This document shows positions 11,533 to 22,530 of a stretch of 64,000 nt of DNA, piece by piece. The first letter of the stretch is position 1. Each line of letters starts with the position of its first letter. The position numbers and the translations under genes are program-made. This DNA is from Aquarana catesbeiana (lineage: Eukaryota; Chordata; Amphibia; Anura; Ranidae): positions 339,118,035-339,182,034 of the forward strand of contig NC_133328.1 in the NCBI RefSeq assembly GCF_042186555.1, in the 5' to 3' direction. The notes under the pieces were generated by a model. That model saw only the letters and a program-made list of their open reading frames with translations, was not told the origin of the DNA and searched no databases.

Positions 11533-14500
11533 ATGACCATTAAACTCCTCTCAATCAACGCAAAAGGACCACCCGGCGAAAAGAGCGTCGCTCTGGAAAC
11601 TAGCCACACAAAACCAATGCGATGTCCCATGTGTACAGGAAACTCACTTTCTAGCCTCTTGTTCTCCTACATGCACCAACAAAAATTTCACCACTATCTT
11701 CACAGCCTCAGCTCCGGTGAAGAAGAAAGGGCGTTCTAATAGTCGTCAATAACTCTCTTCCCTCCCAGCTACAGAAATGCATAACAGACCAAGAGGGACG
11801 CAATATTATCTTTACTTGCACCATAAAGAATACACCATATGCTATAGTATCTGTCTACGCTCCAGACGTTCATCAACTACAATTCTTTTACAAGCTACAC
11901 AAAAGGTAACCACAATTCAACAAAGAGTAACTATATGGTGTGGTGATTTTAATACAACTCCGGACCCCCTTCTGGACTCTTCCTCATACGCCATAAGAGG
12001 TAGACCTGCTCTAAACTCCCTGCTACCCTCCTTCCAGCTATTAGATGTGTGGAGATGTCAACACGTAGAAGAGCGTGACTACACACACTTTTCTCACTGC
12101 CATGACTCCTATTTCAGAATAGACTTTTTTCCTCACAGACCAATGGACGCTACAAAAAGTGTCATTGTCCTCTATTCTTCCTATAACATGGTCAGACCAT
12201 TCTCTGATATGCATGACCATAGAAGACTCCACATCGCCATCTCCTGCATACCTGTGGCGCCTGAACACCCGCATTCTACAATCTACCCAATATGAGGACT
12301 CTCTTCTTACTCATCTTGAGAATTTTTTTTAACTCTAACAAGAACTCAGTGGAGGACCACTCCACGCTATGGGCCGTGCATAAAGCTTTTATGAGGGGCC
12401 TTTTCACCCAATATGGGGCTAGGGAAAAGAAGCTAAGGAAGCAGCGACTTGATTCTCTTCTCACAGAGATTCAGTCCACTGACTCTCTAAACAAAACATT
12501 ACCATCTGATGACCTAAAATCTAAATTAATCAAACTACGCCTTGAGCTAAGATCCCTCCTCCTAAAAACTTTGATCAGCAACAAAAGCAACTTAAAATGT
12601 GATTTTATGCTCATGGGAAGAAGCCGGGGAAACTCCAGCCCACCAAATCCAAGGTTAGTAAAACCTCTATACCTTATCTATACCACCCCACAACTAAATC
12701 CAAAGTGTTATGACCTCAAGCCATAGTGGATGCATTTAGCAGTTACTACAGCTCCCTATATAACCAATGACAATGAAGTGAGACAGCCTGACAATACCCA
12801 TATCCAGGCCTCCTTAAATTTAGTTCCACTCCCATTTCAATAAAAACAGAATGCTATAAAATTTAGTTCCACTCCCATGCCTAACCTCAGACCAACTGGA
12901 AAACCTTAACACCCCATTCTCCAGCTCTGAGATAGAAAACGCTGTAGACCCCCTCTCAAAAAAAAAAGCTCCTGGACCAGATGGCTTTGTAGGGGAATAT
13001 TATTAAAAGCTTAAATCTACTCTACAAGAGCAAATTACTGATGTGTGTAATGCTGCTGCTTCCTCGGCTTCCTTCCCGCATGAAATTTTAAAGGCACTGA
13101 TCATTACAATACCAAAGCCAGGGAAAGAACCTACCACTCCCCAAAACTACCGACCCATATCACTACTCAATCACAACACTAAACTCTACGCTAAAGTAGT
13201 AGCTAATAGAATAGTTGACATTCTGCCCACACTTATACATCCTGACCAGTCCATATTTACTAAAGACTGCCAGACTTCGAATGCCACATGCTGAATGATC
13301 AACATCATTCATCACACTGAGAGACAAGGAATGCCTTCTCTGCTTCTCTCCTTAGATGCAGAGAAGGCATTCGACAGAGTTCACTGGTAGTATCTAGATC
13401 AGATGCTGCATAAATTTGGCTTTCATGGTCATATCCTCTCGACTATCATGGCCCTATACTCCTGCCCCTCTGCCCACGTGTACTTATACTATCTAATACT
13501 ATCTAATCCCTTCCCTATCTCCAATGGCACAAGACAAGGATGCCCCACAATCCCAACTCATCTTTAATCTAATTATGGAACCCTTAGCTGAAAAAAGTTG
13601 AATTCATCCAAATATCTATGGACTCAAAATAGGTGCTACAGAACACAAAATAAACTTATTTGCAGATGATGTGATTCTCATGTTGACAAATCCTACCCAT
13701 TCCCTGGCTTTAGTAAAACAAAAACTGGATGAATTTAGCTCTGTATCTTATTATAAGGCAAACACAACTAAATCTCACATCTTATCGCTAGGGGTTTCTA
13801 TATGGGCAACAGAATCTACATCTTACCTAAGGGTTAAACTAACCAAATCAATATCATCCTTGTATAAAACCAATTACATCCCCTTTTTAGACAATATGCC
13901 TATTGAATTAGAAAAAATCTCTAAATGCACATTATTCTGGTCAGGCAGACTGGCAGCCTTTAAAATGTTACACTTTCCGCAGCATCTATATCTATTTAGA
14001 ACCTTGCGGATTCCAATCCCACAATCCTACTTCAACTCCCTGCGATCTCTACTAGGTCGATTAGTATGGAGCAAAAAAAGACCTAGGATACCCAAAATTA
14101 CCTGATCAAACACAGATCGATAGGCAGAATAGGTTATATCTGTTTCAAAGACTACTACATAGCTTCTTTAATGGCACAACTAAAAGCATGGTTTATACCA
14201 AACTCATCCTGCATATGTAGCAACATCGAATCCCTACAATCTCTGGGGCAATGCTTAAAAAAACTGGCTCCTTAGCACTCCCACTCACAAAAAGTGAAAC
14301 ACCCATCTTTCACCCCAAGTTATTGCCTCCAGAAAAGTGTTTGATTACTTTTTCCTCTAATGCCTCACTAGGACCTAACACCTGAAAACCTCCCTTGCCA
14401 CTCTCAGCCTTATCACTGCTAATCCCTGACATATCCACAAAGTCGTGGGAAGACAAAGGTCTACTGCTTATATCAGATCTCTACTCTGGGAATATCCTCA

Positions 14501-15067
14501 TCCCATTTGCTTTGCTGCAAAAAAACTTACTCCTTACCTAGCAAAGAATACTTTAAATACATCCAAATAACCCACTGTCTGATCCGTAACCCCCACCTAC
14601 TCATCTGTACTCATACCTCACATCAAATGCCTCCTCTACCAAAGGTATTACCCTCTTCTATAACCTCCTACAAAGCAAAATTACTTTAAAAAACTACCCC
14701 TATGGCCAAATGGGAAAAAGATATAGGCCGTACTTTTAGTAATCTGCAATGGGAAGCAGCTATATCCTCTACCCTTTGCTTAACTAAATCCTCCAACCTG
14801 TGGGAATTCACATTCAAATACAACCTCAGATGGTACATCATTCCCACACAGATCCACACCTTTGATCCTTCAATATCGCCTATGTGCTGGAGAAAGTGTG
14901 GAAAGGTAGGAAACCTACTCCACCTACTATGGTCATGCGACAAGATCACTACGTGCTGGAAGGCTACCCTCCAACTAATCTCTGATATCACCAACCTCAC
15001 CATTCCTCCTTCCTTAGAATTGGTGCTACTCAATATTGGAGTTGACATCTATCCTCCCATTCTATGA
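11533..15067 (+). pseudogene. L1-like ORF2 (APE endonuclease + reverse transcriptase), broken
   Basis: The endonuclease begins near 11533 (TIKLLSINAKG) with VQETHF near 11620, CGDFNTTPDPLL near 11943, FRIDFF near 12113 and TWSDH near 12185. These are the N, E, D and H motif positions of LINE APE domains. The reverse transcriptase follows: APGPDGF near 12970, IPKPGKEPTTPQNYRPISLL near 13110, LDAEKAFDRVHW near 13355, then GTRQGCP near 13530 and the catalytic FADD (LFADDVILML) near 13660. A C-terminal cysteine segment (CWRKCGKVGNLLHLLWSC) is at 14887-14940. The encoded enzyme would nick target DNA and copy its own RNA in place. At least ten stops or frame changes break it; the longest open pieces are about 140 codons. 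Confidence 0.88.
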
Positions 15068-15498
15068 CCCTCAATAGTACACATCCTTTTAGCTGCCAAA
15101 CTAGCTTTGGTCCATCACTGGTGATCCCCAGATCACATTCCCCTGACTGAGGTTATCCACTTGACTCATACCCACAGTACATATGCACTTATGTTCGTTG
15201 TATCTAAAGACTGTATGCAATCTACACATAAACAGTGGGCACTCTGGTTAGACTGGTATGACCAAACATATCAAAACCCCACCTGAACTCCTTATTAAAT
15301 AGACACACCTCAAAGAGACTGATACCTTTTATAAAGACATTTAGTATTATGTGACTTTGATAAGAACTATGTGAAAATCTTATACTTGTATTTTTCTGTT
15401 GTTCACCACCAATATATGGCAACTACTATGTATATTTACCTCAAACCTTGCCTTATATATGTAAAACCTTCTCTCAATAAAAATCTATTGAAATTAAA

Positions 15499-15949
15499 GA
15501 TATAAGCCTAATCACCTGGTTCTCTAAGGTTAACCCTTTTTTGAGGCTTCTTTTAGCTTTTGGTTTATTTGGTATTGATTTTTTGGTTATGAAGACCGCA
15601 CCTAACAGTATATAATGTGGGTCAGTAAACTTGTTTTTGATTGAACAGGGGGTTTCATCTCTTTTTGAGCCATCTCCATAGTTTAAATTAAATTAAATTA
15701 GAGTCTAGTAGCAGCATTCATAATAGACTGAAGGAGAAATACTCTGGTAGACCAAAAAGGGGGCAGTTTCAATAAACACGGTGAGAGAATAACAAGCAAG
15801 TGTATTAGAAGTTTTGTGGTGTCATTTGTTAAGAAGGGGCACACTTTGGAGAAGAAACCTGTCTCAAAAAACCATACCACTAATTATTATAAGAAATCTG
15901 AATACATACTCACCCTATACTTACTGCCTATATTCATCAACCTACAGGA
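15499..15949. other. No recognised gene; short aatta repeat
   Basis: The stretch includes a small (ttaaa/aatta) tandem run near 15680-15700. No coding, TIR or RNA-gene pattern is seen. Confidence 0.5.
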
Positions 15950-16440
15950 TATCAACACTTTATATCCAAAACACTTAAAGTGGCAGTCTGTATGATTGTC
16001 AAACCTAATTACGATTCTACTGCTTGGACTATATACCATCCAATCTCACTAAATAAACCACTGAATATCATCCCTTTTACCAAGTTAATTATGGGCCTCT
16101 TCAAGGCCTTTTTAAACAGTGGCTTTTCCTGGTAAGGCAGAATTGCAACAGTAAAGATGACTCTGTTACCTAAAATGTTGTACTATACCTGATGTTTGTG
16201 TGGGGAACTCTGAGACCTAAAATTGTGAGTTCTGTGTTCTACAGGTCTAAATCCAAATTGGGACTAGAGCCTTTTCAAGACTATTACATGGTTCCGATAA
16301 CTCAACAAACTCTTCTCCACTGCACATCAACCAAGCCATGGTGGGTCTCATTAGAAGTTTAAGCCTGCTCCTTTACCAGTGTTCAAAACTTTTTTTCTGG
16401 CTGCCATCCAGGAAAGAGGGAACAGATTCATAATCCTATA
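15950..16440 (+). pseudogene. L1-like ORF2 C-terminal relic
   Basis: A broken frame reads NIIPFTKLIMGLFKAF, then a GRIATVKMTLLPKMLYY segment and further on QAM.GL and KPAPLPVFK. This order matches the region after the RT domain in L1 ORF2, where W..R.G.I..IKM..LP..LY is conserved. It is a separate fragment from LINE copy 1, which already contains its own version near 13960. Confidence 0.5.
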
Positions 16441-17122
16441 ATAACTCAATGTGTATAGGACACGGTTAAGTCTAAGGGAAAACTAATTTCCAGTTAGTTT
16501 GCTAGGCAGTCCAATGTTCCCTGACAGTCAAAATGTAACCTTACAAAGTTGTAATCTCTCCTCAAACAGGGGCAATTTGTTACATTTCAGTAGCATAAAA
16601 AAAAATAACATCCCGCCTTGAAAACTTTATTGTTACCTTCAAATCAAATGGAACCCTAAATTCTAAAAAATCCACTAACATTTGAGCTGTGGAAACCATT
16701 TATAAACTCTTACCCTTGTGACATCTAGTACAATCTAAAATCTCAAAAGTGCTAACTATGTAACCTTCAACTTGTTTCAGAGCATATTATCAAAACAGCT
16801 TTGGGTAAGTATTGGGTAAGTCCATAACAAAAATTCAGTTTGAAGCCATCCCCTGCATGCCACGTGTCTGGAGACGGTCTGAAAGAAAACTACCCTTAAT
16901 GGGGTCACCTTGGACATATACATTTTTACCACATACTTTTAACTTTCAGTCTCTTTAAGGACTACTGGATTCTACTATTGAAATGCACCTTTCTATGTCT
17001 AGTTACTCCCTTGCTCTCTCCCCACCGCACAGCTGAATATGTAAACATGATTCCAAGCAGTAAGTAAGCCACCCTGCTTATCAGCAAGTATTTCTCAAAC
17101 AAAAAAAATCAAAGCCGTAAAA
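16441..17122. other. No recognised feature
   Basis: AT-rich, with no ORF of note and no match to the other repeats of the window. It ends at the first 127-bp direct repeat. Confidence 0.45.
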
Positions 17123-17249
17123 GTCATTGAGTATTTATCAGTGTGTTGAAGAAAAAACTATAGCAGTAATCCCTAAACTGGATTCCCCAAACAATTAACA
17201 AATGGTTGAGCTCTGCATTGCCCACCCATAACTGAAATATATTCTTGGC
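17123..17249. repeat. 127-bp direct repeat, left copy
   Basis: Runs from gtcattgagtatttatcag to atatattcttggc. I find no difference from the copy at 18177-18303. The two copies flank a 927-bp insertion. Confidence 0.9.
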
Positions 17250-18176
17250 TTCACTACCTCTCCCACTTCGGCTACTACACGCAGTTGTCTTTGGTTTCTC
17301 CACTTCACTTCACTCCTTCACAATTTTACATTTTTCTCTTTTCACCTCTCCCACACTCTCCTCACTCTACCTTATATCTGGGGTTTCTTTCTCTCTTCTC
17401 ATATCTCTCTTCACATGCCTACATACCTCACTCTCATTCACCTTTCTCTAGACTTTCCTCGGTTCCTGTGCCTGCCCTGGTCGGCGTCTGCTGCCGTCTC
17501 CGTGGGGCTCCCCACCTCGGCTCCCGTTGGGGGTCACCTGGATGGCTCTTGGGACCCCGCCACTGCACCGTCACTATACAGTCTCTCAGTGAGTATCCCC
17601 ATACAGCAATTTTGGGGGTCCGTTTACCACGCTCCCCCTTTACCAATGTTTTTTGTTCTATTGTATCATGTAATTATCCCAATATTTTTTATAAATATTT
17701 TTTCAGATATTACACGGCTCGCTCCTGATGAGTGGCATGGAAGCCACGAAACGCGTTGAGCCACCAATGCCGTGTTTAACCGTCTATCCAGTCCTTACCA
17801 ATCTTATCTTTTCCAACCCCCCCCACAGGTCTAGCGAGGCCTTAGGTCCAGCAGATATTACTGGTTTTACCCTAGTTTACCCTACCTTGAAATCATGATG
17901 TACTAGGGAATTTATTTCAGGTGATATCTTAAGTTACCATTATCTAATTTTTTACCCTGTTCATCTTTCTATTAATTGTATGAACAAATATTATCATGAA
18001 TGTTTATTATACTACATCATGTATCTACCTGTTTTATCTTGTATGCATTTTGCGATTGTAACGTATGTGCTTTGGTATTATGTCAATAAATTCCTCTATG
18101 TTCATCTTACTACCTGCTTGCTGGTACATGCTTCATATAAAGTCCCAACCTCCCCTCCAATAATCCCCTTGTTTGT
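17250..18176 (+). mobile_element. Insertion bearing hammerhead motif (Penelope-like, non-autonomous)
   Basis: The segment is bounded by identical 127-bp direct repeats and contains a complete type I minimal hammerhead-like motif at 17712-17775. In established knowledge such motifs with a minimal stem III mark Penelope-like retroelements and related non-autonomous repeats. The 5' part is C/T-rich, and the 3' part has caataaa near 18084. No reverse transcriptase or GIY-YIG endonuclease is encoded, so it would depend on proteins made elsewhere. Identical flanks suggest a fairly recent event. An alternative is an older element caught by a tandem duplication. Confidence 0.65.
17712..17775 (+). ncRNA. 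Candidate type I hammerhead ribozyme
   Basis: The core CTGATGA is at 17725-17731 and GAAA at 17748-17751. Stem II is GTGGC (17732-17736) with GCCAC (17743-17747), capped by atggaa. Stem I is GCTC (17721-17724), directly before the core, pairing with GAGC (17758-17761). It continues after an internal loop as ACACGGC (17712-17718) with GCCGTGT (17769-17775). Stem III would be minimal, A-C..G-T within ACGCGT (17751-17756), as reported for Penelope-like hammerheads. The predicted cut is after T17757 (U as the H residue). All conserved core positions are present. The sequence supports the fold; activity is inferred. Confidence 0.7.
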
Positions 18177-18303
18177 GTCATTGAGTATTTATCAGTGTGT
18201 TGAAGAAAAAACTATAGCAGTAATCCCTAAACTGGATTCCCCAAACAATTAACAAATGGTTGAGCTCTGCATTGCCCACCCATAACTGAAATATATTCTT
18301 GGC
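18177..18303. repeat. 127-bp direct repeat, right copy
   Basis: Identical by eye to 17123-17249, beginning gtcattgag and ending ttcttggc. Sequence diverges at once on both outer sides, which defines the repeat ends. Confidence 0.9.
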
Positions 18304-18929
18304 AAGTTTACATTATTTCCATTAAAACTGTTTTAGAGTAATTGAGATTGATTCTAATGTAATACATATGAAATAGTTAACTTAATATAATTGAAATATT
18401 ACCTACATTAGAGCTTTTGTTAAACTTCATCAGTTAGTTTTTATTAATACAACTATGGAAATTCATTCTAGTGAATTGTGTTTCTCATTGCATACACTAA
18501 TACCATCCTGTGCCATTTTAAAGTCTTTTAATAAGAATGAATATTCATCAGTGGTAATCAAACAGATAATAATAATAAACAAGGTCTTTAGAGACTGTTA
18601 CCGATATGCACTGTATTTATGCCTCAGTTGACTACTGCACTGGTTCAAGAAACATTTTAAATTATGTTAAATGAAAAAGAACATGGACTACACCCCATTT
18701 CTTTCTTAATTATACCATCCTACGTGTATCAAATATATAAATCATTTTTTTTTCTCTTTAAATGTGCATACTGATTCATAAAACAATCGTATTCTAAATT
18801 GTTAAAAGTTATGATCATATACACACAATCTATATATTGTTGTTTGCATACCCTTGACAGAATTTGTAAAATGTTAACTGTGTTTGCTGCACTAATGCAC
18901 AAAACAGCCCACTTACATAATGTCATACA
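18304..18929. other. No recognised feature
   Basis: AT-rich sequence without ORFs, TIRs or family resemblance. Confidence 0.45.
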
Positions 18930-19660
18930 TAAGCTACAGAAGCCCCAAAAATAAAATCATTTGAAGTGATGAAATTGAAAACATCAAAAAGTTCAAAACA
19001 GAACTTCATAGTCACAACCTTGGGAGCTATATTTGGAGAGGAATCATCAAGGATGAGAAGGGAGCGCATAATCCCTAAAGTGAAGGAGGAGGTAAATATC
19101 TGCTGTTTTGGGGATGTGTGAGCCACATCAGCCCAGGAAAATTAGTCAAAACAGATTGTGACATGAGTGCCGTATATGCAGAAATGTGCATCCATCAGTC
19201 TTGAAGCTGTGCATAAGTTACACATAAACTTTTCAACATGACAATGATCTAAAACATTAGGCCAACTCTAGCCTTTAGTGGTTGCAACAAAAGAAAGTGA
19301 AGATTCCAGAGTAGCCATCACAATCTCCTGGCCTCAATATCATTGAGTCATTTTGGGGATATCATTGAGTTACTTTGGGGAGATGGTTAAACATAAAGTT
19401 CACGACAAACATTAGACAAACTTACAGCACCTGGAGTCTTTTTGCTAAAAATAATGGTCAGCTTTACAACATGAGAAAAATAGGACCTCATTCACAGTTA
19501 TCACAAAAGACTGCAATCTGTCATTGATGCAAAAGGGGGCATTACACAATACAAAGAAAATAAAGGTTTGATAACTTTTGAACAGGACCATTTCATTATT
19601 TTCCTTTATAGCCATGATTTTTAATGATTCTGTGATGACTGGTTGTTTCATATGAATCAT
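18930..19660 (+). pseudogene. Tc1/mariner-family transposase relic (DDE)
   Basis: Broken frames read GGGKYLLFWGCVSHISPGKL near 19085, HDNDLKH near 19235 and PSQSPGLNIIESFWG near 19310. This order matches the Tc1 transposase catalytic domain: FWGC before the second aspartate, Q.DNDPKH, and P.QSPDLN.IE with the third acidic residue. Such enzymes cut and paste TIR elements at TA sites. A 24-bp stretch (atatcattgagt.a.tttgggg) is tandemly duplicated at the PDLNIIE site. Stops and frame changes make it inactive; I could not define the TIRs. Confidence 0.65.
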
Positions 19661-20064
19661 ATTAAAAATAAATTAAATTTGTCTTGTTTGAATATTCATG
19701 TTTTCCTAAACAATGATACACATCTTGTATCCAAGGAAGAGAGGGAGAGAGAGAGAAATTACAGCCACCTATAACTTTAAGGGTTTAATACAAGAATTGG
19801 AACAGATAAGTATAAAATAATGTTTGTTTAAGTTATGGAAAGTTTCACTGATGTGGTTATCCAGGCAGAAAGAGTCATTTCTACATTTTTGTGATTGCAG
19901 TTTGTGGAAGACTTGCTTATGATGATGAGAGTACCGGGCAAAGTTTAATTTGTTGCATGCTCACCAAACCTATTGGAAAGCTTCTTTCAAGGCTAATGTG
20001 CAATCTTTTATACAAAAAAGGGGCATGGGTAGCTGTTGTTTTTATTTTGTATATTAAGTTGAAC
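19661..20064. other. No recognised gene; short (gaga)n run
   Basis: Contains a purine run gagagggagagagagagag near 19737. Nothing else is identifiable. Confidence 0.45.
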
Positions 20065-20108
20065 ACTCCCCTCTATGAACAGTAGTGTGTGTGTATAATA
20101 TATATATA
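20065..20108 (+). repeat. Inverted terminal repeat, left (element 1)
   Basis: actcccctctatgaacagta followed by (gt)n and (at)n. The complement occurs at about 24776-24820. No matching target duplication outside, as expected of recombinase-mediated insertion. Confidence 0.8.
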
Positions 20109-21292
20109 GGAAGGCCAGTATGCTGGCCTGAAATTATGGGAGGAGCCCGGAGGGTATTTAACCAGACCACCCACAATGATCAGTAGTGGTTCCAGTGCGT
20201 GGTAGTGCACATCACAGGGCTCACTCTTCCCAGCTCACCTCATGTTCGGCAGTCTGTGCATTCAATCGCAGGTGCACTTCGGCTTTTCATTTGTGGTCTT
20301 CATCGGCGGTTCCCACTCACGGTCGCAGGTAGTATCCAAACTTTTCATGTCATGTGCAAAATCTTGCGGTTTATTATGCTTCTTATCCTGCACCCCTTTC
20401 GTGAAAAAACCTGCCCCGGAGTTGTTGTCGCTCTTGTTCTGACATCATTCGGCACAGGCGTAGTACATTCGTAAAGTTCCTTCTGCTAAATATACAATTC
20501 ATTCGTAGACCCAAGCCTCCAGTCACTATCAAACGTTCTCAATATCACGCGCAATAGGCTTCACTGGTTATAAAATTCATTGTCCATGGGGTTGCCATCT
20601 CATTCATTAGGAGATGAGCATGTATTGTTTGTATGGGTTTCTGTGGCTGATTGAGGTGTAATTAAACCCACCTGGTGCCTTCTCTGCACTTGATTAGCCT
20701 GGGGGGATGGGTGGTTGGTAGGTGTTCAGTTTCACAGTAAGGGATGGCATACACTCTACAACCAATTTGTATCAGATACTCCTTACTACCGATTCATATC
20801 TGATTCATTTCATACGTTTTACAAACTGATTCGTATCAGATGCATTGCAGAGGCCGACTCTACCAACTCACTGCATGTCCTTCGAGATTGGTCGTAGGTT
20901 TTCATTGATTGTCCCACACTCACTTCGCAGGTAGTACTTGTGGTTACCTGCTACCAAACCGTTACTTTATGTTTCCCTCCGTAAACCGCCTACGGCTTCG
21001 TAGGTCTTACTCGGTTATTCGCACACATCCGTATTTACTGCCTTTCTCCGTTCCTCATTCAAGCCCAGTCGCATCCGCGACGTTACGACTCATGACAGCC
21101 TCCACTCGGCACCATTGGTATCTTACCGACTAGGCAGTAAGAACCGTATGGATAAGCACAAGCCACCTTCGGGAACAAGTCGCTTACAGCGCAGGGTCTC
21201 GAACCTGCGTCCCACACACCACACCCCTACTAAACCCCCACTTCACCTACTGACCCCCTACACCTCTTATTGGATACCAAGCACACACCAAC

Positions 21293-22160
21293 AGCCGATC
21301 CGAATCTAGTCGCAACATCAGCCCTATGATTCGGATCCTTGGCAATCACAAGCCCCTTCAACCACTAACACCGTCAGCCGATCCGAGTCCAGTCGCGGCA
21401 CTGGCTCAACGATTCGGATCCGGAACACAAGCCCCATCGTCACCTTATATCCACAACCGATCCGAATCTAGTCGCATCATCAGTGCAACGATTCGGATCC
21501 TCTGCAAGATGAACTCCACCAACCGATCCGAGTCCAGTCGCAACATTGGCTCAACGATTCGGATCCTTGGCAATACAACTTCTCCTACTGATCCGAGTCC
21601 AGTCGCAGCACCGGCTCAACGATTCGGATCCACCATACAAACCCCATTGTCACCTTACATCCACAACCGATCCGAATCTAGTCGCATCATCAGCGCAATG
21701 ATTCGGAGCCTCTGCAATACGAACTCCACCAACCGATCTGAGTCCAGTCGCAGCACCGGCTCAATGATTCGGATCCTCTGCAATACAAAACATCACCAAC
21801 CGATCCGAGTCCAGTCATAGCACCGGCTCAATGATTTGGATCCTTGGCAATGCAACCTCACTGACTGATCCGAGTCCAGTTGCAATCACCGGCTGAACGA
21901 TTCGGACCCAGCATACAAGCCCCCTCGTCACTTTACATCCACAACCGATCCGAATCTAGTCGCAGAATCAGTGCAACGATTTGGATCCTCGGCAATACGA
22001 ACTCCACCAACAGATCCGAATCCAGCCGTAGCACCGGCTCAACGATTTGGATCCTTGGCAGTACAACTTCACCGACCAATCCGAGTCCAAATCGCAGCAC
22101 CAGCTCAACGATTCGGATCTTTGGCAATACAAACTTCATCGACCGATCTTTCACAAATAA
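21293..22160. repeat. Tandem hairpin array, 65-83-bp units, ~13 copies
   Basis: The landmark ccgatccga/ctgatccga recurs at 21295, 21378, 21457, 21523, 21588, 21667, 21733, 21800, 21865, 21943, 22011 and 22075. Within most units GATCCGAATC pairs perfectly, or nearly so, with GATTCGGATC about 22 nt downstream, so every unit can fold as a 10-bp stem. Open frames across the array (for example 21326-21820) reflect the repeat, not a gene. Long and short units alternate, hinting at a higher-order period near 210 bp. Confidence 0.85.
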
Positions 22161-22379
22161 AACCCCACCGGTGCTCACACCTCAGCCGGTTCGAACTAGC
22201 TGCATTGGCACTTACGAATACAGTGGAACTTAGGATTCAGATACCACTCCATCTATTGTACAATGTTGCACACGGTCATTCCTACATACTCATAACTCTG
22301 CTAAACTCTGTTTTTTCGCCTTTAAAATAAGGCTGCTTCCTTGCAATCGCTGCAAGCATTTCAGCAAGTGGCACAAATC

Positions 22380-22530
22380 ACCACTCATCATCTCCAGTAG
22401 CAACACGGCTACTCCTCATCCCCAGTAGCAACATGGCTACTCCTCACCCCCAGTAGCAACACGGCTACTCCTCATCCCCAGTAGCAACACAGCTACTTAT
22501 CATCTCCAGTAGCAACACGGCTACTCATCA
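22380..22530. repeat. Second hairpin minisatellite, ~27-bp units, 6 copies
   Basis: Units of the form ccagtagcaacacggctact followed by cctcatc. Each holds a small GTAGC/GCTAC stem around aacacg. It lies 220 bp downstream of the larger array and inside the same element. Confidence 0.8.

Larger units (their letters stand above)
9950..15498 (+). mobile_element. L1-like LINE copy 1, near full length but decayed
   Basis: An ORF1-like region (9997-11166) is followed by an ORF2-like region (11533 to about 15067), a short 3' UTR and an aataaaaatct tail near 15478. Many stop codons and indels break both ORFs, so this is an old copy. The 5' border lies within 9930-9997 but is not fixed. A 10-bp match (aaagatataa) lies at 9592 and 15495, but I do not trust it as a target duplication. 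Confidence 0.85.

Noticed and set aside
9592..15504. Possible target duplication aaagatataa around LINE copy 1
   Set aside because: The left copy lies within continuous CCACTT-family sequence some 360 bp before the LINE begins, so the match is probably chance.
21326..21820. 164-codon ORF with NRSESSR repeats
   Set aside because: It follows the tandem hairpin array; all frames stay open because of the repeat. No other coding sign.
22380..22530. CRISPR-like regular repeats
   Set aside because: Units are contiguous, with no variable spacers, in a eukaryotic retroelement context; an ordinary minisatellite.
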